DNA from: an uncultured Propionibacteriaceae bacterium
GTDB lineage: Bacteria > Actinomycetota > Actinomycetes > Propionibacteriales > Propionibacteriaceae
Length of the DNA stretch: 8,508 bases
Reading direction: 5' to 3'
Assembly (NCBI GenBank): GCA_945875065.1
Contig: CAMCJC010000094.1
Coordinates: 1-8,508 of the forward strand
The translations under genes were made by a program, and so were the position numbers. The notes under the pieces are model-generated. The model saw only the letters and a program-made list of their open reading frames with translations. It did no database searches and was not told where the DNA came from. This document shows, in pieces, positions 5,701 to 8,508 of this stretch (position 1 is the first letter of the stretch; each line of letters starts with the position of its first letter).

Positions 5701-7968
5701 TCATTCCTCTACGGCACCACGCGCAGAGTCAAGCAGGGCGCGCAATTCGCCGCCATCACGCAATCCAGCTTTTTCAAGATACTCGATGCATAACTCGACG
5801 TTTGAGGCCAACTTTTGACGGCTCACCTTGTCGCTAACCGCTAACATCCGAGATAGGACTCCCCGGATCGAATCTGCACCTTCTTCCGGTCGCCTCAATG
5901 CCGCGAGCGTGGCTGCCACCATCAGGCGCGTCCCTATTCCTGCGCCCTCCTTCTCAAGCAAATCGGCCAGCTCTACGCATCGGCACATCGCTCGCAGCGC
6001 CTCCTTCAATCGACCTGTCGACTTGTAAACTCTCCACATCTCCCACCTGGCCACGCCTTCATAGTGGGAGTGCCCCATTGCTAGAGCCAGCCCAAGCGCC
6101 GCATCGCCAAACTCTTCCGCCGCCGCCCAATATTCGCCGTCGGCGCACGCCCGAGTGCCCGTGATCAGGACCTCGATCTGGTCTTCCCGATTCTCGGCAA
6201 CCGCCGCAAACTCAGCGGCTTGCCTCGTGCGCTTGGCCACCGCGTCGAAGTCCCTCTGCTCAATCGCCATCTGCAGGAACACCCGCTCGGCGCGGTAGGA
6301 GATCTCGGCGGGTTTCACCCTCATCATCGGCAGCGCCACGACCCGGGTGCACGACTTGGCCAACTCCAGAGCGCGACCCGCATCCTTGCGGGCATCGTGC
6401 TTGTCGCCGCGCTGCGCCAGGTGCCCGGCCCGAACCGCATGGACGAAGGCACAAACCCCCGGGTACTTGTCCTCGTCGATCTGCTCCAGGATCTGGTCGC
6501 AGTCAGGTATCGGCTGCTCGTCGCTCTCGCCGTCCCAACTGGCCTGGACCTTTAGGAGGCTCGCGAGCACTTCGGCCAGGACCGACCTCGACAGCTCCTC
6601 CGAGTTGAAGGGGTCGTCTTGGCCCTTACGGAGGGTCATTAGCGACTTCTCATAGCCGAAGCTCGCCATCTGTATGGCGCGCACCGGGGAAATCCCTTTG
6701 AGGCTCGGATCTGTCAGATAGTCCGCGAAGCCCTTCTGATCCTTCAGCCGCGACACATCCCAGCCGCCGGACAGCTCAATGTTGAACAGCATGCACATGG
6801 CCGCGTAGGCCGCCCAGTCGCGGCCGTCGGCAACGTAGTGGATGAGGTGCCCGTCGTGGTCCACCCGGACCCCGACCCAGGATGAAACAGGTTGGCCGTT
6901 CAGCTTGGACCCGTCGGACGTCAGGAGCTCCACGACTTGCGCGTAGCGTGCTAGGGCTCGCTTCTCGTTGGGATCGGGAGGCAAGACGACTAGGCATTTG
7001 CCGAGGACGCGCCACTCTCGCAGACGCTCAAGCTCCCAGCGGAGGCCGTCGGTGGCTCCGGCGATAACGACTATCGCGCGGCACCGCATCGCCGTGCGAC
7101 GAATGGCGTCCTGCCATTGGTCGTCGGCCCAGTAGGTGCGGGTCGCCCCCAATTCGGGCAGCACCTCGCCCGGCCGACCGATCGCCATGAGGTTCCCAAT
7201 CGTCCCGCACCCGTAGGCGATGAGTTCTTCGAACCGGACCTTGGCCCATGGCACGGCCGGGGAGAGCAGGGGCGCGACGCCGCTCATGGCGCGGACCGAG
7301 ATGTCATCGTCCGCGAACGATCGCAGCAGCAGCACCGTCGACTCGTCGGCTTCGAGAGCGAAGGTGGAGCGCGCCCGCTTCCCCGCACGTCGCATGAAGT
7401 ACTCCACCGGCAGGGAGCTCAGCCGCAGGATGACTACCCCCCAAACCATCGCGATCAAGGGGTCGCGCGAGTAGGTGCCGCCCATCATGGAGGCCCCGGC
7501 GAGCATGAGATAGAGGGCCAGGAACACGCCGTGCAGGCGGGTGATGACCGCGACAACCCACCAAGCCAGTTGCCTGCGGGTCCATTTCGGCTGGCGCGTC
7601 CGGCCTTCGGTCAACAGGTCTCCCAGCCCCGGAAAGGCTCCCTGCAGGCCCAACACCAGCCCTCCGCACGCCGCCACAACCATCGGAGAGACTCCGAAGT
7701 AGACGAGCCCGCCCATCACGATGTACGCGCTGCCATAAATCCCGTACTGCACACACTCGAACAGGTCCGTGGCGATCCGTGTCATGGCGATCGGCCTGAC
7801 GCCCTCGCCGGACTCGTGGACGCGGCGCATGGTCTCGAACGAGGAGTCCGCACCGAGGGTCCGCCGTACCGCAGCGGCGATCAGGTGCTCGCGGGCGCCG
7901 CGATCGGTGAGCAGGCTCGCCAGCCAGTCGGCTGCCAGCAGCGCGCCCAGAACAATCCATCCCAGCAT
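5701..7968 (-). CDS. Membrane protein with TIR-like domain and TPR-like C-terminus
   Basis: This 755-residue protein has three parts. Hydrophobic segments lie at about 2-20, 74-92, 95-112, 134-162 and 170-187; the basic MRRAGKRAR stretch after the last one (192-200) puts the rest in the cytosol. Residues about 205-350 form an alpha/beta domain: a first strand with acidic turn VLLLRSFADDD (212-222), AIGRPGEVLPELGATRTYW (262-280), then RCRAIVVIAG (295-304) and GLRWELERL (308-316). The last pieces resemble the TIR strand D and the 'WxxEL' helix, where the catalytic glutamate lies in NAD-cleaving TIRs (E312 here). Residues about 495-750 are helical with A/G-rich pairs like TPRs. The ATG at 7968 has GGAGG seven bases upstream; the ATG at 7972 is out of frame. 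A membrane sensor or effector is likely. TIR homology is an inference; another Rossmann fold is possible. The 3' third seems richer in A/T third positions than its neighbours. Confidence 0.75.
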   Translation of the reverse strand: MLGWIVLGALLAADWLASLLTDRGAREHLIAAAVRRTLGADSSFETMRRVHESGEGVRPIAMTRIATDLFECVQYGIYGSAYIVMGGLVYFGVSPMVVAACGGLVLGLQGAFPGLGDLLTEGRTRQPKWTRRQLAWWVVAVITRLHGVFLALYLMLAGASMMGGTYSRDPLIAMVWGVVILRLSSLPVEYFMRRAGKRARSTFALEADESTVLLLRSFADDDISVRAMSGVAPLLSPAVPWAKVRFEELIAYGCGTIGNLMAIGRPGEVLPELGATRTYWADDQWQDAIRRTAMRCRAIVVIAGATDGLRWELERLREWRVLGKCLVVLPPDPNEKRALARYAQVVELLTSDGSKLNGQPVSSWVGVRVDHDGHLIHYVADGRDWAAYAAMCMLFNIELSGGWDVSRLKDQKGFADYLTDPSLKGISPVRAIQMASFGYEKSLMTLRKGQDDPFNSEELSRSVLAEVLASLLKVQASWDGESDEQPIPDCDQILEQIDEDKYPGVCAFVHAVRAGHLAQRGDKHDARKDAGRALELAKSCTRVVALPMMRVKPAEISYRAERVFLQMAIEQRDFDAVAKRTRQAAEFAAVAENREDQIEVLITGTRACADGEYWAAAEEFGDAALGLALAMGHSHYEGVARWEMWRVYKSTGRLKEALRAMCRCVELADLLEKEGAGIGTRLMVAATLAALRRPEEGADSIRGVLSRMLAVSDKVSRQKLASNVELCIEYLEKAGLRDGGELRALLDSARGAVEE

Positions 7969-8006
7969 GCATTTTCCTCCGTCGTCTCACCAGCTTCGCT
8001 ACGTCT

Positions 8007-8014
8007 TGACGGAC
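8007..8014 (-). promoter_or_regulatory. Possible third copy of the leader core motif
   Basis: On the minus strand this is GTCCGTCA, identical to the first part of the 25-base leader element. Its first base is 46 bases from the start codon at 7968. In copies 1 and 2 the distances are 46 and 49. The following bases agree only loosely (a TA-CGA block a few bases on), so this is a partial copy at best. An eight-base match alone is weak, but the conserved position makes it worth recording. Confidence 0.35.
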
Positions 8015-8026
8015 GGGCGCCCCGTC
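8012..8026. promoter_or_regulatory. GACGGG/CCCGTC inverted repeat
   Basis: A perfect 6-base inverted repeat with a 3-base spacer lies 44-58 bases upstream of the membrane-protein gene and overlaps the GTCCGTCA motif. It could be an operator. In DNA this rich in G and C such short repeats also arise by chance. Confidence 0.25.
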
Positions 8027-8121
8027 TCGTCGCGACGGATACCTCACGCTTACGTGTCGTCCTCCGCTGGCCCACCTACAGACGGGCAGCGCAGGGCAGC
8101 TGTCGGTCGGCCCCGCGCCCG

Positions 8122-8208
8122 CTACGCCTCCCCGGCCGGGCATTCCCCGAACCGGTGGCAGGTGCGATTCCCGGGGCACCAAGTGAGCCCGCTGCTGGTG
8201 CGTGCCAT
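8122..8208 (-). CDS. Possible 28-residue Cys-rich small protein
   Basis: A short ORF begins at the ATG at 8208 (directly after an in-frame TAG) and ends with TAG at 8122-8124. The peptide has evenly spaced cysteines, C11, C17 and C23, with H18, in a TWCPGNRTCHRFGECPAG stretch (9-26). Nearly all of its third codon positions are G or C, as expected for a real gene in this genome. Against it, there is no good ribosome-binding site and I recognise no family. If real it would be a tiny metal-binding or disulfide-bonded protein upstream of the membrane-protein gene. Confidence 0.25.
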   Translation of the reverse strand: MARTSSGLTWCPGNRTCHRFGECPAGEA

Positions 8209-8319
8209 CTACTTCGGTGTCGGCTACAACGCATCGGTGATGGCGACGCGTGGGGCCTGGTTCGCTAGTGGGCGACCTATTCAGAAGCTCGGTCAATTCC
8301 ATTCCGACAAGGGGCGATG

Positions 8320-8346
8320 CTCATTTCACGTCCGAGCGTGAAAGAG
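8320..8346 (-). terminator. Stem-loop after the upstream gene
   Basis: TTTCACG and CGTGAAA form a perfect 7-bp stem around a 6-base loop. Allowing one bulged A, it extends by CTC/GAG to 10 bp. It starts 8 bases after the TAA of the partial gene at the right edge, so a terminator is the simplest reading. The dyad TTTCACG-N6-CGTGAAA would also be a good transcription-factor site. Confidence 0.5.
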
Positions 8347-8354
8347 GCATTCGG

Positions 8355-8508
8355 TTATTCGTGTTGTGGGTGGTTGTGGGTGAAGTGGATGTCTTTGGTG
8401 TGGGGGTGTTGGCTGGTGGGTCTGTGGTAGGCGCCTGCCGTGATGGGTTGCTGGGTGGTGGTGGCTTGGGCGGTGGCGTCGGGATAAGCGCCGATGCGCC
8501 AGCCGTTG
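8355..8508 (-). CDS. 3' end of an unidentified gene (partial)
   Basis: An open frame enters from the right edge and runs 50 codons to a TAA at 8355-8357. Its readable C-terminus starts with NGWRIGAYPD and then becomes rich in Thr, His, Gln and Pro, ending THNHPQHE. Third positions favour C and the stem-loop just after the stop fits a real gene end. The tail is low-complexity and no family can be named. Its 5' part lies outside the window. The CA-rich coding strand resembles the CA-rich bases at the left edge of the window. Confidence 0.4.
   Translation of the reverse strand, partial: NGWRIGAYPDATAQATTTQQPITAGAYHRPTSQHPHTKDIHFTHNHPQHE

Larger units (their letters stand above)
7969..8354. other. 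Intergenic region upstream of the membrane-protein gene
   Basis: These 386 bases contain no confident gene. The long frames crossing it on both strands continue into the membrane-protein gene as shadows and have no recognisable sequence. It holds the GGAGG site at 7976-7980, a GTCCGTCA motif (minus strand, 8007-8014), a GACGGG/CCCGTC inverted repeat at 8012-8026, a possible 28-codon Cys-rich ORF at 8122-8208 and the stem-loop at 8320-8346. A promoter for the membrane-protein gene should lie here, but I cannot fix its boxes. Confidence 0.6.

Noticed and set aside
7970..7972. Alternative ATG for the membrane protein
   Set aside because: It is out of frame with the gene; it opens an Arg/Pro-rich shadow frame. 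The ATG at 7968 is in frame with the hydrophobic N-terminus and well spaced from GGAGG.
8156..8185. tRNA-like 3' end (GGTGCGATTCC followed by GGGGCACC)
   Set aside because: The flanking bases do not form a T-stem, no matching 5' acceptor strand lies about 75 bases upstream, and no anticodon arm is visible.
7117..8268. 383-codon plus-strand open frame
   Set aside because: It is a shadow of the membrane-protein gene, with a Pro/Arg/Gly-rich product and no recognisable domain or ribosome-binding site.
1..8508. CRISPR array, insertion sequence, integrase or rRNA
   Set aside because: I saw no regularly spaced repeats, transposase or integrase motifs, terminal inverted repeats or rRNA signatures; the only clear direct repeat is the two-copy leader element.

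Overview
The window looks like an accessory region of a high-GC Gram-positive bacterium, most likely an actinomycete. By eye about two thirds of the bases are G or C, third codon positions are strongly G/C-biased, Shine-Dalgarno sites are purine-rich, and a WXG100-like protein is present. No lineage marker allows a genus call. All six well-supported genes, and two weaker ones, read on the minus strand, so the operon is best read from right to left.

Right to left: (i) 8355-8508 is the C-terminal end of an unidentified gene, followed by a stem-loop. (ii) 7969-8354 is mostly non-coding; it holds one possible 28-codon cysteine-rich ORF and the leader of the next gene. (iii) 5701-7968 encodes a 755-residue protein with about five membrane segments, a TIR-like/Rossmannoid cytosolic domain and an all-helical, TPR-like C-terminus. 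(iv) 5095-5614 encodes two overlapping small helical proteins, one with a clear central W-E-G turn (WXG100-like). (v) 1241-4995 holds an 882-residue STAND-type P-loop NTPase translationally coupled (ATGA overlap) to a DUF1704/MATCAP-like zinc peptidase. (vi) 254-1225 encodes a DUF4062-like protein 15 bases further on. A 10-bp-stem hairpin about 70 bases after the last stop probably ends the transcript.

The most striking non-coding feature is a 25-base element present twice with one mismatch. It lies 23 and 26 bases upstream of the start codons of the NTPase gene and the first small-protein gene. Its GTCCGTCA core may recur at the same distance upstream of the membrane-protein gene, so three transcription units may share one control signal.

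Taken together (inference), this looks like a multi-component signalling or conflict system. It would have a membrane sensor with a TIR-like domain, a WXG-like helical pair, an ATP-dependent STAND switch, a HEXXH peptidase as candidate effector, and a stand-alone DUF4062 module usually seen near or fused to such NTPases. I do not recognise this exact combination as a named system. None of the functions has been tested, and the assignments rest on motif reading without database searches.
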